From assembly GCA_963815775.1 (NCBI GenBank), contig CAWFIB010000005.1, positions 62,001 through 126,000 of the forward strand: DNA of 64,000 bases, read 5' to 3'. This document shows, in pieces, positions 7,877 to 17,585 of this stretch. The first letter of the stretch is position 1. Each line of letters starts with the position of its first letter. The DNA comes from CAVVDY01 sp963815775. GTDB lineage: Bacteria; Acidobacteriota; Terriglobia; Terriglobales; Acidobacteriaceae. The translations under genes were made by a program, and so were the position numbers. A model generated the notes under the pieces. It saw nothing but the letters and a program-made list of their open reading frames with translations. It made no database searches and was not told where the DNA came from.

Positions 7877-8974
7877 TCAGGGCTTTTCCAGGGCCGCGGC
7901 AAACGAATCCAATGCCAGGCTGCGCAGCAGATTGCGTCTCATGCCGCTCTCCAACTCGCCCAGCCGCAGCGTGGCCGAGACGATCCAATCAAAATCCACC
8001 TGCTCGTCCATGCGCGTCAACTCAGCCAGCATGTCCTGGTTGCGTACCATCTCCGGGGTTCCCGCCTTCACGAAAAGCAAATCTTCCAGCAGCGAATACA
8101 GCACGCGGATGGTCGAGCTCAGCTTCGATTTGCCATCTGCGCCGCCGCGATAGCTCTCTGTCACCTTGAACAGCTCGGAGTGGTCACGTGCACCCATGGC
8201 CGGCGCAAGCAATGCTAACGCATCCTGTCGTGCCGATAGATACTGCGCCAGATCGAAACTGCGCGCCCTGCCCAGGCCTCCGCCACATAGCCTTGCGACC
8301 AGGCCACGCTCGCGCGCCTTTAACTCGGGACGCACTTCAGCCAGATAGTCTTCGACTTCGGCGGTAGCGAGCGGCGCCAATCGCAGCGTCATGCAGCGCG
8401 AGCGAATTGTCGGCAGCAGCGCTGAAGGATTGTCGGTAAGCAGAAAAATCGTGGCGAAGTCGGGCGGTTCCTCCAGTATCTTCAGCAGCGAATTAGCCGC
8501 CTCTTTCATGAAGTCGGCATCGCTGAAGATGTAGACGCGCTCGCGTCCCTCCGACGGCCGATAGTACATCTCGCCGATGACGTGGCGCACTTGATCGACT
8601 TTCACCAGCATCTGCGGCGGATCGGGGGGAATGATCATTACGTCAGGATGGGTCTGCACGAAGATGCGGGTCTCGCGCTTGTCGGCCTCGCGCAGGTTCT
8701 CGCGCGTTTCCACAGCTTCGGCAAAGCGCTCTTCCAGATTGTCGGCTTCGGCGATGCGAACGCAGTTGGCGCAGTGTCCGCAGAAATCGGGCAGCCCGTC
8801 GGCGATCGGCCGCTCCAGGCAATTCACCGTCCTGGCGATCATCTGCGCCAGCGTGTATTTGCCTGAGCCCTGCGGCCCAGCAAGAATCACCGCGTGCGGG
8901 AAGCGTTGGTGCGCCAGCATCTCGCGGATGGTGTGTACGACGTCGGCGTTGCCGTGAAAGTTTGAAAAGGGCAT
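7877..8974 (-). CDS. holB: DNA polymerase III subunit delta' (clamp-loader AAA+ protein)
   Basis: 365 residues. The N-terminus MPFSNFHGNADVVHTIREML leads to the P-loop AGPQGSGKYTLAQ (residues about 32-44), a zinc-binding insert with CLERP...CGHCANCVRI, the DEAD-box-like segment YIFSDADFMKEAANSLLKILEEPP and LLTDNPSALLPTIRSRC, the arginine-finger (SRC) motif of clamp loaders. It works in the complex that loads the sliding clamp onto DNA. The gene is downstream of tmk, a common bacterial pairing (tmk-holB), separated here by a 192-bp spacer filled with repeats. Confidence 0.92.
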   Translation of the reverse strand: MPFSNFHGNADVVHTIREMLAHQRFPHAVILAGPQGSGKYTLAQMIARTVNCLERPIADGLPDFCGHCANCVRIAEADNLEERFAEAVETRENLREADKRETRIFVQTHPDVMIIPPDPPQMLVKVDQVRHVIGEMYYRPSEGRERVYIFSDADFMKEAANSLLKILEEPPDFATIFLLTDNPSALLPTIRSRCMTLRLAPLATAEVEDYLAEVRPELKARERGLVARLCGGGLGRARSFDLAQYLSARQDALALLAPAMGARDHSELFKVTESYRGGADGKSKLSSTIRVLYSLLEDLLFVKAGTPEMVRNQDMLAELTRMDEQVDFDWIVSATLRLGELESGMRRNLLRSLALDSFAAALEKP

Positions 8975-9010
8975 GTGCGTTTGTTTAGAATGCCGCCATC
9001 ATTTTACGGT

Positions 9011-9130
9011 TTGTCATCACGAGCGAAGCGAGGGACCTGTTCTCCTTGGCGCCGCGACCGGAGTTGCAAATGGGAATCCCGGCTTGCCGAACGATCGAAA
9101 GCAGGTCCTTCGCTTCGCTCAGGATGACAA
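9011..9130. repeat. Inverted pair of GAGCGAAGCGAGGGACCT-type repeats
   Basis: TCATCACGAGCGAAGCGAGG (9014-9033) followed by GACCT, and GGTCCTTCGCTTCGCTCAGG (9104-9123) followed by ATGAC, are near-perfect reverse complements 70 bp apart in the spacer between tmk and holB. A third copy is at 4330-4357. This is a dispersed, hairpin-forming family. Confidence 0.7.
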
Positions 9131-9166
9131 CTCCCATCTTTGTGCGTTCGAAATAGTAGTTGCAAA

Positions 9167-9859
9167 CTATTGCGCAGACAGACGCCCCTTCACAGGCGCC
9201 ACCAGCCGCTCGCCCACCGCGCGCGCAATGTCCTGATGCACCTCTTCAATCGGTCGTCGGGCATCGACCAGAACGACACGTTTTGTTTCCCGTTCTGCAA
9301 TCTTCAAATATGCCTCATGCACCCGGGTGAAGAAGGCGCGACTCTCGCGCTCGAAGCGGTTCTCATCGGGAGCGTCGCCTGACGTGGCAATTTTGTTCCG
9401 CCGTCGCGCCCGCTGCACGCTATAAGCCACGTCGGAATCCATCAGGATCGTCAGGTCAGGCCACAGGTTGCGACAAAGTACGCGATGCAACTCAAACACA
9501 GGTCCGCTGCCAAGCTGGCGGCCGCCGCCCTGATACGCCTCAGTCGAATCGGTGAAGCGGTCGCACAGCACCCACGTCCCGGAGTTCAGCGCCGGCAGGA
9601 TGACCTGAGCGATCAGTTGCGCCCGCGAGGTAAACATCAGCGCCATCTCGGCCCAGGGATCGAGCCCGGCAGTGCGCGAATCGAGCAGCACGGCGCGAAT
9701 GCGCTCGCCAATCTCGGTTCCTCCTGGCTCGCGCGTCGTCAGCACGTCGATGCCTTCGGAGCGCAGCGAGGCGGCAAGCTTCTCCATCTGCGTGGTCTTG
9801 CCGCAGCCGTCGAGACCTTCAAAGGTGATGAATTTTCCGACTCGCGTCGCCTTGGGCAC
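9167..9859 (-). CDS. tmk: Thymidylate kinase
   Basis: 230 residues. Tmk phosphorylates dTMP to dTDP for DNA synthesis. The P-loop FEGLDGCGKTTQ (residues about 13-24), TTREPGGTEIGE with the dTMP-binding DR(E)PGG-like motif, DRFTDSTEAYQGGGR and a C-terminal LID region RARRRNKI are visible. The size is slightly above the usual 205-215 residues because of a longer C-terminal tail. It is downstream of era in a minus-strand run. Confidence 0.94.
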   Translation of the reverse strand: MPKATRVGKFITFEGLDGCGKTTQMEKLAASLRSEGIDVLTTREPGGTEIGERIRAVLLDSRTAGLDPWAEMALMFTSRAQLIAQVILPALNSGTWVLCDRFTDSTEAYQGGGRQLGSGPVFELHRVLCRNLWPDLTILMDSDVAYSVQRARRRNKIATSGDAPDENRFERESRAFFTRVHEAYLKIAERETKRVVLVDARRPIEEVHQDIARAVGERLVAPVKGRLSAQ

Positions 9860-9886
9860 AGGTAATCGTAGCAGGGTGAAAAAAGC

Positions 9887-10819
<933 letters not shown>

Positions 10820-10820
10820 C

Positions 10821-12092
10821 TCAGGCCTTGACCCGTTGAGCAGTAGGACTGCTTTCCAGGCTGATGCGCACCCGGTCGACGCGGCGCTCGGTTGACTCCA
10901 GCACTTCAAACTTCAAGCCGTTCTCCTCGAAGACCTCGCCGGCTTTGGGAATGTGTCCAGCCAGTTCGCTCACCAGTCCTGCCACCGTGGTTGCATCTTT
11001 TTCTTCCGGACGCACCCCCAGCAGCTTTTCGATGAGGTCGAGATCGGTGTTGCCGTTGAAGACATAGGATGTGTCGCTCTCCTTCACAATCTCGACCTTC
11101 TCATGCTCATCGCGAATTTCGCCGACAATCTCTTCCACCATGTCTTCAATGGTCAGCAGCCCGCTGACGCCGCCATATTCATCCACCGCAATGGCCAGGC
11201 GAACATTTTCGCGCTGCATCTCGCGCAACAGATCGCTGCCCAGCTTGGTCTCAGGCACAAAGCAGACATCGGTCTTCATGATGTCGCGTACCGTTTTGGT
11301 GGCTGCCTCTTTGTCGGTGAGCTGCAACAAATCCTTGGCGTAGACGATTCCTTTGATATGGTCGATGTCTCCGTCGAAGACCGGAATACGCGAGTAGGGA
11401 TACTTGTTGATCAGCTCGGTGAACTCCTGAAGCGTGGTGGTGATGGGCACGGAGACAATTTCCGGGCGCGGCGTCATCACCTCGCGTACCGTCTTATCGC
11501 CAAACTCCACGACGGAGTGAATCAGGTCGCGATCGCTCTCTTCCAGAATGCCCTCTTCCTGCCCGGCCTCGATGAGAGCGTCAACCCCCTCGGCCGATGT
11601 CTCCGGCTGTTCCTCGGCGTGATCCCGCGTCAGCTTCGCCACTGACAGCGCGAACCCCAGTACCAGCGTTGCCGGCATTGCCAGATAAATCAGCGCGCGC
11701 AGCAGCGGTACAAAATGCACCAGCCATTCTCCCCGGGTGCGCACGAAAAACACGTAGGGCAGCAGCCGATTAAAGATGACGATGATGAAGACCAGGCTGA
11801 CAGCGGCCTGAAGTATGTCGAGTGCCACCCACCGCCGGTCCACGAACAGGAGCCAGCCGATGACCAGCCCGATCGAGGCCATGCAGAGTTGCGCGATCAT
11901 TGCCATGGAAAGTGCGGCGCGCTCCGACGTCACCTTCAGGCGCGGCTCCACGCGCTGCTCGTAGGCTTCAATATTCTCCTCAAACTCGCGGGAGAGGAAT
12001 TTGCCCATCTCAGCGTAGAGGCGGTCCACGTAGGAGACCAGCGCCAGCAGCCCCATGAGAACCAGTAATGCAACGGATAACGGAAGGTTCAT
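10821..12092 (-). CDS. Hemolysin/CorC-like membrane protein with CBS domain pair
   Basis: 423 residues. The N-terminal half has several hydrophobic segments (LPLSVALLVLMGLLALVSYV, MIAQLCMASIGLVIGWLLFV, AAVSLVFIIVIFNRLL, ALIYLAMPATLVLGFALSVA) like CNNM-type transporter domains. A CBS pair follows (MTPRPEIVSVPITTTLQEF, RIPVFDGDIDHIKGIVYAKDLL, LAIAVDEYGGVSGLLTIEDMVEEIVGEI), and then a C-terminal CorC/HlyC domain from about residue 345. Such proteins are implicated in Mg2+/Co2+ efflux or resistance. The start overlaps the end of ybeY by 4 bp. The phoH-ybeY-corC-like-era order is common in bacteria, and the adjacency supports the call. Confidence 0.85.
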   Translation of the reverse strand: MNLPLSVALLVLMGLLALVSYVDRLYAEMGKFLSREFEENIEAYEQRVEPRLKVTSERAALSMAMIAQLCMASIGLVIGWLLFVDRRWVALDILQAAVSLVFIIVIFNRLLPYVFFVRTRGEWLVHFVPLLRALIYLAMPATLVLGFALSVAKLTRDHAEEQPETSAEGVDALIEAGQEEGILEESDRDLIHSVVEFGDKTVREVMTPRPEIVSVPITTTLQEFTELINKYPYSRIPVFDGDIDHIKGIVYAKDLLQLTDKEAATKTVRDIMKTDVCFVPETKLGSDLLREMQRENVRLAIAVDEYGGVSGLLTIEDMVEEIVGEIRDEHEKVEIVKESDTSYVFNGNTDLDLIEKLLGVRPEEKDATTVAGLVSELAGHIPKAGEVFEENGLKFEVLESTERRVDRVRISLESSPTAQRVKA

Positions 12093-12625
12093 GCGCGGCT
12101 GCCTCCGCGCTTGAAGGGGCGTAGCTTTAGCTGCGCCGGGACAACACCTTCGTCTTTGTCATCCCGAGGGGCCTGCTTTACTGGGCGGTCAGAAAACTCG
12201 GTTCGTTCGATCAAACCGAATGGCAATCCCAGTTCTTTCCGCAGCTCTGACTCACGTTTTGTCATTTCACCGTTGTCGGATTCGTGATCGTACCCTGCCA
12301 GGTGCAGCAGTCCATGAAGGATGAGGATTTTCAACTCGGTATTGAGGGAATGGCCGAGGGTGCGAGCATTGGAGGCGGCGATCCCCTGCGCGATAGCAAT
12401 GTCTCCACCCGGACCGGCAAGCGAAGGGAACGACAGCACGTCGGTAGGCGCGTTCTTGTGGCGAAAGCGGCGGTTCAGCTCGTGCAGTTCACGCGCAGAC
12501 GTGATGCGGACGCTGACCTCGCCACCCAGCCCAACGGCGCGCCGGGCCTTGGCCGTAAACCGGCCCAGTTCGTGCTGACTGATTTCCTGCGATGGTCGGT
12601 GGTTTGGGTTCACGTCGTCTAACAC
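12089..12625 (-). CDS. ybeY: Endoribonuclease YbeY (16S rRNA maturation)
   Basis: 178 residues. The zinc-site signature is seen as ILHGLLHLAGYDHESDNGEM (family pattern HGxLHLxGyDH), preceded by LNRRFRHKNAPTDVLSFP. YbeY is needed for 16S rRNA 3' processing and 70S quality control. A C-terminal extension of about 35 residues after the catalytic core (IERTEFSDRPVKQAPRDDKDEG) is not part of the conserved domain. It overlaps the downstream CBS gene by 4 bp and follows phoH. Confidence 0.93.
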   Translation of the reverse strand: MLDDVNPNHRPSQEISQHELGRFTAKARRAVGLGGEVSVRITSARELHELNRRFRHKNAPTDVLSFPSLAGPGGDIAIAQGIAASNARTLGHSLNTELKILILHGLLHLAGYDHESDNGEMTKRESELRKELGLPFGLIERTEFSDRPVKQAPRDDKDEGVVPAQLKLRPFKRGGSRA

Positions 12626-12628
12626 GAA

Positions 12629-12650
12629 TGGGAGGGCGATGGCCCTCCCA
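12629..12650. repeat. Perfect GC hairpin between phoH and ybeY
   Basis: TGGGAGGGC (12629-12637) and GCCCTCCCA (12642-12650) form a 9-bp perfect stem with a four-base loop. There is no following U-run on either strand, so it is more likely an extragenic palindrome or mRNA-processing/stabilising hairpin than an intrinsic terminator. Confidence 0.6.
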
Positions 12651-12668
12651 CTTCATGGTACCAAGCTT

Positions 12669-13775
12669 CTACTCGGAAATGCGATCCGACAGGGCGGAAT
12701 CGGCATTGGGCGGCATTTCGACCAGCGGCGCCTGGCGATCGTTCCCTGCCGGCGGTGTCGGCGTCTCCGTGGCGCGCGCGGCCAGGTAGGCGCTGGTGGT
12801 TTTCGGTTCCAGCGCCAGCGATAGCTGTTCGTTGCGTCCCTTGGCATCTTCGTAGGCCCGAATGATGCGCTGCACCAGATGATGCCGAACCACGTCGCCC
12901 TCGTCGAAGTAGCAGAAGCGGATGCCTTCCACGTTCCTGAGAATGTCGACAGCCTCGACCAGCCCGCTGCGGTGCGCATTGGGCAAATCGATCTGGGTAA
13001 CGTCGCCGGTGATCACCGCCTTGGAGTTGAAGCCCAGCCGGGTGACGAACATCTTCATCTGCTCAGAGGTCGTGTTCTGCGCCTCATCGAGGATCACAAA
13101 AGCATCGTTGAGGGTCCGCCCGCGCATAAAGGCGATGGGCGCAATCTCGATGATGTTCTTCTCCAGATAGCGATCGACCTTGTCCGGGTCGAGCATGTCG
13201 TACAGCGCGTCGTAGAGCGGGCGAAGGTAGGGATCGACCTTCTCCTGCAGCGTGCCGGGCAGGAAGCCCAGGCGCTCGCCGGCTTCCACCGCGGGCCGTG
13301 CCAGGATGATGCGGTTCACCCGCTTGGAGACCAGGGCCGAGATCGCCATCGCGACGGCAAGATAGGTCTTGCCGGTGCCGGCAGGCCCGACTCCGAAAAC
13401 CATGTCGTGCTTCTCGATGGCTTCCAGGTAGCGCCGCTGATTGATGCTCTTGGGCTGTACCGTCCGTTTGCCGAACGAGCGTTGCTTGCCCGCCTCGGCC
13501 AGGCCGCGCAGGGTGGCTGTCGAGTCCGTCGTCAGCACGCGCAGCATCGAGCCCAGATCGCCGTTCACGAAGGTATATCCGTTGCGCAGCAGATGCTCGT
13601 AGTCGGTAAAGACCTGCTGGGCCCGGCCCACATCGCTGGTCTCCCCCTCGATCTCGATCGAGTCGGGGCGCAGGACAATGGTGACGTTCAAGCCGTCTTC
13701 CAACAGGCGCAGGTTTTCGTCGCGGGTTCCAAACAGGGTTTCGATATTGCGGCTGATCTCGATATTCTTTTTCAT
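12669..13775 (-). CDS. phoH: PhoH family ATPase (YbeZ-like)
   Basis: 368 residues. After an N-terminal domain of about 120 residues (MKKNIEISRNIETLFGTRDEN... with KH-like features), the P-loop GVGPAGTGKTYLAVAMA, the PhoH signatures ILARPAVEAGERLGFLPG and DPYLRPLYDALYDML, the Walker B FVILDEAQNTTSEQMKMF and VITGDVTQIDLP are all present. PhoH proteins are RNA-linked ATPases that work with YbeY. The start codon directly abuts the TAA of a short upstream frame (13776-13982). The C-terminal 45 residues are proline/alanine-rich and poorly conserved. Confidence 0.93.
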   Translation of the reverse strand: MKKNIEISRNIETLFGTRDENLRLLEDGLNVTIVLRPDSIEIEGETSDVGRAQQVFTDYEHLLRNGYTFVNGDLGSMLRVLTTDSTATLRGLAEAGKQRSFGKRTVQPKSINQRRYLEAIEKHDMVFGVGPAGTGKTYLAVAMAISALVSKRVNRIILARPAVEAGERLGFLPGTLQEKVDPYLRPLYDALYDMLDPDKVDRYLEKNIIEIAPIAFMRGRTLNDAFVILDEAQNTTSEQMKMFVTRLGFNSKAVITGDVTQIDLPNAHRSGLVEAVDILRNVEGIRFCYFDEGDVVRHHLVQRIIRAYEDAKGRNEQLSLALEPKTTSAYLAARATETPTPPAGNDRQAPLVEMPPNADSALSDRISE

Positions 13776-13982
13776 TTAGGCGCGGGCGCTGTCCTCCATG
13801 ACCGCTTGCATCGCCCGCCGAAGGTCGCGGCCAGGCGTGACGTTTTCAGTCCATGACAGTGTGTTGTTTTGGTGGAAGGAGTACGGCCGGGATGTTCGCC
13901 GAAGCGAAAGACTACCATTGGCGGTTAGCGTAACCCCGATTACCGCCGGAGTCAATGCCGATTGCTTGCCGTCGACGTGCAT
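13776..13982 (-). CDS. Possible short leader ORF upstream of phoH
   Basis: 68 codons from an ATG at 13980-13982 to a TAA that abuts the phoH ATG (TAAATG), an arrangement typical of translational coupling. The product is not recognisable, the composition is unremarkable, and no good ribosome-binding site for phoH is visible other than GGAGG about 18 bp upstream inside this frame. It may be a true leader gene or chance. Confidence 0.25.
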   Translation of the reverse strand: MHVDGKQSALTPAVIGVTLTANGSLSLRRTSRPYSFHQNNTLSWTENVTPGRDLRRAMQAVMEDSARA

Positions 13983-14299
13983 TTGACGGTACTTTCACAT
14001 CCCGCCAGCCGACTCCTTGCCACCTATTTTTTAGATGCACTTCCCGGCAAAAGGAGTACCTGGCCCCGCGAGCGATGGGATCGCGAATCGGCTCCCTGGC
14101 CACGCTTGAGGCGAGTTGACGGCTGGTGTCCATAGCGTCAGGGATGCGGTTCGTGCAGCTCAGCAGGGCAATTGTCCCATTGTTGCTTACTTTTCCAGGC
14201 TGTCCGGCTCCAATCTGCAGCTTTGCTGTTTGGGGCTGTAGTCCATTCCACCATTTCGGAAGTCCGCGCCCGCGGCTCACCTCCGAACAAGGAGACATC
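13983..14299. other. Intergenic region upstream of the DUF2911 gene
   Basis: About 320 bp between divergent genes (phoH side and the plus-strand DUF2911 gene). I see no protein frame I trust and no recognisable RNA. Near the right end AACAAGGAGAC (14287-14297) serves as the ribosome-binding site of the DUF2911 gene. It must contain the two divergent promoters. Confidence 0.4.
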
Positions 14300-15364
14300 A
14301 TGCGAAACTTGCGTCTATCCCTCGGGGTTGCTTGCTTATCTCTGTTGTCGACCTTCTGCCTGGCTCAGTCGCAGGAACTGAACCTGCCGCGCCAAAGCCA
14401 GCACGCGGTCGTGACCCAGCGCATCGGTATCACGGATATCACCGTCAACTATCATCGTCCGCTGGCCAATGGCCGTAAGATCTGGGGTGGCCTGGTTCCG
14501 TATGACCAGGTATGGCGCGCTGGAGCCAACGAGAACACCACCATCACCTTTACCAGTCCTGTGACCGTCGAAGGCAAGCCGCTCGCCGCCGGTACCTACG
14601 GCCTGCACATGATCCCCACCGAAGGCGACTGGACCGTGATCTTCTCGAACATGTCCACCGCGTGGGGCAGCTTCAGCTACAAGCAGGATGAGGACGCGCT
14701 GCGCGTTACCGTGAAGCCCGGCCCGACCGACGAGCACAATGCCCTGACCTACGACTTCGACCAGCTCAAGCCCGACTCGGCTGTGCTGACCATGTCGTGG
14801 GAGAAGCTCGCAGTGCCGGTAGCAATTACCGTCGACGTCGACAAGGTCGTCCAGGCCAGCCTGCAGAAGCAGCTTCGCGGTCTGGCGCAGTACGACTGGC
14901 AATCGTGGAACGATGCCGCCAACTACTTCCTCAACGCGAAATTCGATTACGAGCAAGGACTGAAGGATGTGGACCAGTCGATCCAGAACGAAGCGCGCTA
15001 CGACAATTACATGACGAAGTCGCAGCTGCTGGATGCCATGGGCAAGACGGCCGAAGCCAAGACTGCGCGCGATGAGGCACTGAGCAAGGCTTCGGCCCTG
15101 CAACTGTACGCCTATGGGCGGCAGCTCCTGAAGCAGAGCCACAAGCCGCAAGAGGCGTTCGCGGTATTCCACCAGTTGATCAAGCGCTACCCGGATGCCT
15201 GGGTCTCACATCTGGCGCAGGCGCGGCTGGATACCGGCGACGGCAAATACGACTCGGCGATTGCGCAGATTAAGCTGTCGTACAACGGCGCTCCGGACAA
15301 CATCAAGCCGCAGCTCGACGCGCTGGAGAAGCAGTTAGAGGCGAAGCAGGACATCAACAAGTAA
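14300..15364 (+). CDS. Secreted DUF2911 domain protein
   Basis: 354 residues from the ATG at 14300, chosen because AAGGAG lies 6-11 bp upstream and the N-terminus MRNLRLSLGVACLSLLSTFCLAQ is a clear signal peptide. The mature part has the DUF2911 signatures VTQRIGITDITVNYHRP, IWGGLVPYDQVWRAGANENT, GTYGLHMIPTEGDWTVIFSN and WGSFSYKQDEDALRV. The C-terminal 140 residues are helical with tetratricopeptide-like spacing (QNEARYDNYMTKSQLLDAMG, AFAVFHQLIKRYPDAWVSHL). The domain is of unknown function and I recall it from Acidobacteria and Bacteroidetes. It is transcribed alone. Confidence 0.8.
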   Translation: MRNLRLSLGVACLSLLSTFCLAQSQELNLPRQSQHAVVTQRIGITDITVNYHRPLANGRKIWGGLVPYDQVWRAGANENTTITFTSPVTVEGKPLAAGTYGLHMIPTEGDWTVIFSNMSTAWGSFSYKQDEDALRVTVKPGPTDEHNALTYDFDQLKPDSAVLTMSWEKLAVPVAITVDVDKVVQASLQKQLRGLAQYDWQSWNDAANYFLNAKFDYEQGLKDVDQSIQNEARYDNYMTKSQLLDAMGKTAEAKTARDEALSKASALQLYAYGRQLLKQSHKPQEAFAVFHQLIKRYPDAWVSHLAQARLDTGDGKYDSAIAQIKLSYNGAPDNIKPQLDALEKQLEAKQDINK

Positions 15365-15417
15365 ACGTTGCGGCGCGGCGATGCTATTGTGGACTCTTGT
15401 CTGCTTCAACCGCGAAG

Positions 15418-15453
15418 GAGAACTTGGTGCATTTGGCAGGAAGCCAGGTTCTC
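15418..15453. repeat. Imperfect 10-bp inverted repeat after the DUF2911 gene
   Basis: GAGAACTTGG (15418-15427) and CCAGGTTCTC (15444-15453) pair with one G-T mismatch around a 16-base loop, 53 bp downstream of the DUF2911 stop. There is no strong U-tract, so it is only a weak terminator candidate. Confidence 0.3.
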
Positions 15454-15602
15454 CTGAACCGCTCTTTTCGTCACACACCCTGTCGACGACGCAGGTACGC
15501 GATCGATTCTTACAGTTTGCAACGATGGCGTAGCCCCTTTCGTCTACCGGCGCTGTAGAATTTCGCTGCTGAAGCGAGCCGGAGACGAAGGGGGAGCTGT
15601 GT

Positions 15603-16559
15603 ATGTCGTTCGATAAGCCAATTCGACGCATAGCGGTCGTGGGCACGGGTACGATTGGCGCAAGCTGGGCAGCTTTGTATTTGGCGCGCGGATTCAGCGT
15701 AATCGCCACCAATCCCAGTGCCGGCGCTGAAGCCGACCTGCGCCGCTATGTCGAAACGGCATGGCCGGAGTTCAGCCAGCTCGGCCTCTCGCCCAATGCA
15801 TCGCTCGATCACCTGCAATTCACCACCAACCTGAAGCAGGCGCTCTCGGATGCCGACTTTGTACATGAGAATGCGCCGGAGAGGCGGGACCTCAAGATTC
15901 AGCTTTATGCCGAAATGGATGCCGCCACGCCTCCCGATTCCATCATCGCGTCGAGTTCGTCGGGCTTAAAGATGAGCGTTATGCAGTCAGCCTGCAAGCA
16001 TCCGGAGCGCTGCGTCACGGCCCATCCCTTCAACCCACCCCATGTGATTCCATTAGTCGAGATAGTTGCCGGGGAAAAGACCTCGCCGGAAGTCGTTCGC
16101 CTGACCATGCAGTTCTTCACCTCCATCGGCAAGAAGCCGATCCACGTGCGCAAGGAAGTTGTAGGCCACGTGGCCAACCGCCTACAGGCAGCTCTTTGGC
16201 GCGAGGTGGTGTATCTCATCGAGCAAGGGGTTGTCGATGTTGGCGACGCCGACACCGCAGTCTGCTGGGGCCCGGGACTACGGTGGGGGGTGATGGGACC
16301 CAACCTGCTATTTCATCTCGGCGGAGGCGAGGGCGGCATTCGGCATTTTCTCGATCAGTTCGCGGAGCCTTATGCAGCGTGGTGGCAGGACCTCGGCAAG
16401 CTCACCGACTTCACTCCCGAGGTAAAGCAGAAGATCATCGACGGAGTGATCGCAGAAGCGGGGGGACGTTCTCTCGACGAGCTCGGTCGAGAGCGAGACG
16501 AAGTCCTGCTTGGTCTGCTGAAATTGCGGGCCGGAATGGAGAGCGAGGCAGCCGGTTAA
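15603..16559 (+). CDS. 3-hydroxyacyl-CoA dehydrogenase family oxidoreductase
   Basis: 318 residues. The Rossmann motif IAVVGTGTIGASWAALYLARGF is at residues 9-30; SSSSGLKMSVMQ and HPFNPPHVIPLVEIVAGEKT hold the catalytic serine/histidine region, and EVVGHVANRLQAALWREVVYL the C-terminal domain. The single-domain architecture and the extended C-terminus place it nearest lambda-crystallin/L-gulonate 3-dehydrogenase or carnitine 3-dehydrogenase rather than short butyryl-CoA dehydrogenases. It oxidises or reduces a 3-hydroxy substrate with NAD(H), but the substrate is not determined. GGGGGAG just upstream at 15590-15596 is the ribosome-binding site. It is a single gene. Confidence 0.8.
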   Translation: MSFDKPIRRIAVVGTGTIGASWAALYLARGFSVIATNPSAGAEADLRRYVETAWPEFSQLGLSPNASLDHLQFTTNLKQALSDADFVHENAPERRDLKIQLYAEMDAATPPDSIIASSSSGLKMSVMQSACKHPERCVTAHPFNPPHVIPLVEIVAGEKTSPEVVRLTMQFFTSIGKKPIHVRKEVVGHVANRLQAALWREVVYLIEQGVVDVGDADTAVCWGPGLRWGVMGPNLLFHLGGGEGGIRHFLDQFAEPYAAWWQDLGKLTDFTPEVKQKIIDGVIAEAGGRSLDELGRERDEVLLGLLKLRAGMESEAAG

Positions 16560-16686
16560 AGCGAAGTCCGTTCCGCTGCGGCGGGACAAGTAAGCTTCGC
16601 ACTAAAACTCCGACCGGCTTCCGCGGCCACCACTCCGACGTTCCCCTCACCTTATAATCGACTCGATCCCAGCCCCTGAGGAATGC

Positions 16687-17259
16687 ATGGCCGCACTGAT
16701 TGATGCCATCAACGTCAAGCGCAAAATGTTCTTCGAGTTCGAAAACACTCCCTTCTGCTGCCTGGAATCGGAGGTCAACACGCCCAGCGCGCGCGGAGCA
16801 CAGACGCTGGTCCGCCTGAAGATGCGCAACCTGCTCACTAGCGCCGTCTTCGAGAAGACCTTCAAAGCAAGTGACAAGTTCAAGGAGCCCGACCTCCAGA
16901 TCGGCCCGGCTTCGTACCTGTACAGCGACGGAGACGGTTCCCACTTTCTCGACCAGGAGACCTTCGAGACCCTTACCCTGAGTGACGACATGGCCGGTGA
17001 CGCCCTGGATTTTCTGGTGGACGGCAGCCTGATCGAGCTGCACAGGTACAACGGCAATCCCATTGGCCTGGAACTGCCGGCGCAGGTGGAGTTGACCGTC
17101 GTTTATGCGGAACCGGGCGCGCGCGGCGACTCCGCAGGCAGCGTGACCAAGGTGGTCCGCCTGGAAACCGGATTGGAAATCCGCGTTCCCTTGTTCATCA
17201 AAGAAGGCGAGAAGGTCAAAGTCTCGACCGAAACGCGGGAGTTTGCGGGACGAGCGTAA
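16687..17259 (+). CDS. efpL: Elongation factor P-like protein (YeiP/EfpL type)
   Basis: 190 residues with the three-domain EF-P layout: an N-terminal KOW-like domain (to about 65) and two OB-type domains. The loop that in EF-P carries the modified lysine (PGKG) reads NTPSARGAQT here, with arginine at position 36. That matches YeiP-type proteins, recently shown in E. coli to be the distinct factor EfpL with an arginine at the loop tip, not canonical EF-P. Other signatures are LVRLKMRNLLTSAVFEKTF, SYLYSDGDGSHFLDQETFE, ELPAQVELTVVYAEPG, TKVVRLETGLEIRVPLFI and a C-terminus FAGRA like the YeiP MGRA end. EF-P-type proteins relieve ribosome stalling at polyproline. It stands alone. Confidence 0.85.
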   Translation: MAALIDAINVKRKMFFEFENTPFCCLESEVNTPSARGAQTLVRLKMRNLLTSAVFEKTFKASDKFKEPDLQIGPASYLYSDGDGSHFLDQETFETLTLSDDMAGDALDFLVDGSLIELHRYNGNPIGLELPAQVELTVVYAEPGARGDSAGSVTKVVRLETGLEIRVPLFIKEGEKVKVSTETREFAGRA

Positions 17260-17585
17260 GGCGTCGCGCAAGGGCATGTGGTAGACCTGGCCTTCAGGCC
17301 AGCGTCACGCGTCGGTCGCGCCCCTTTTCTGCAACTCTGTGCGCTTTCGCTTAGTGGTGCGTTCTTCCTTAGAAGGCCCGCTCCTACTTCGAAACACACC
17401 CATTCAGGTCGAGCGCAGATTTGACGATGCTATTCGGGGAACTATCCACGATGCGCTTCTGGTTACACCGGCGGGACAACCTGTAGGGTTGTGGAATAAT
17501 GTCGCTTCAGATACGTGGTTGTGAGAGTTGCAAATTCCTCTGGCATTGCTATGTTTCTGGACCGGCTTCAATCCGAGGGAGTGGC
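17260..17585. other. Intergenic region with CTGGCC/GGCCAG hairpin
   Basis: About 325 bp between the EF-P-like and gamma-glutamyltransferase genes. CTGGCC (17287-17292) and GGCCAG (17297-17302) form a tight six-base-pair stem with a TTCA tetraloop shortly after the upstream gene. Nothing else is recognisable. The last part must hold the promoter of the next gene. Confidence 0.4.
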
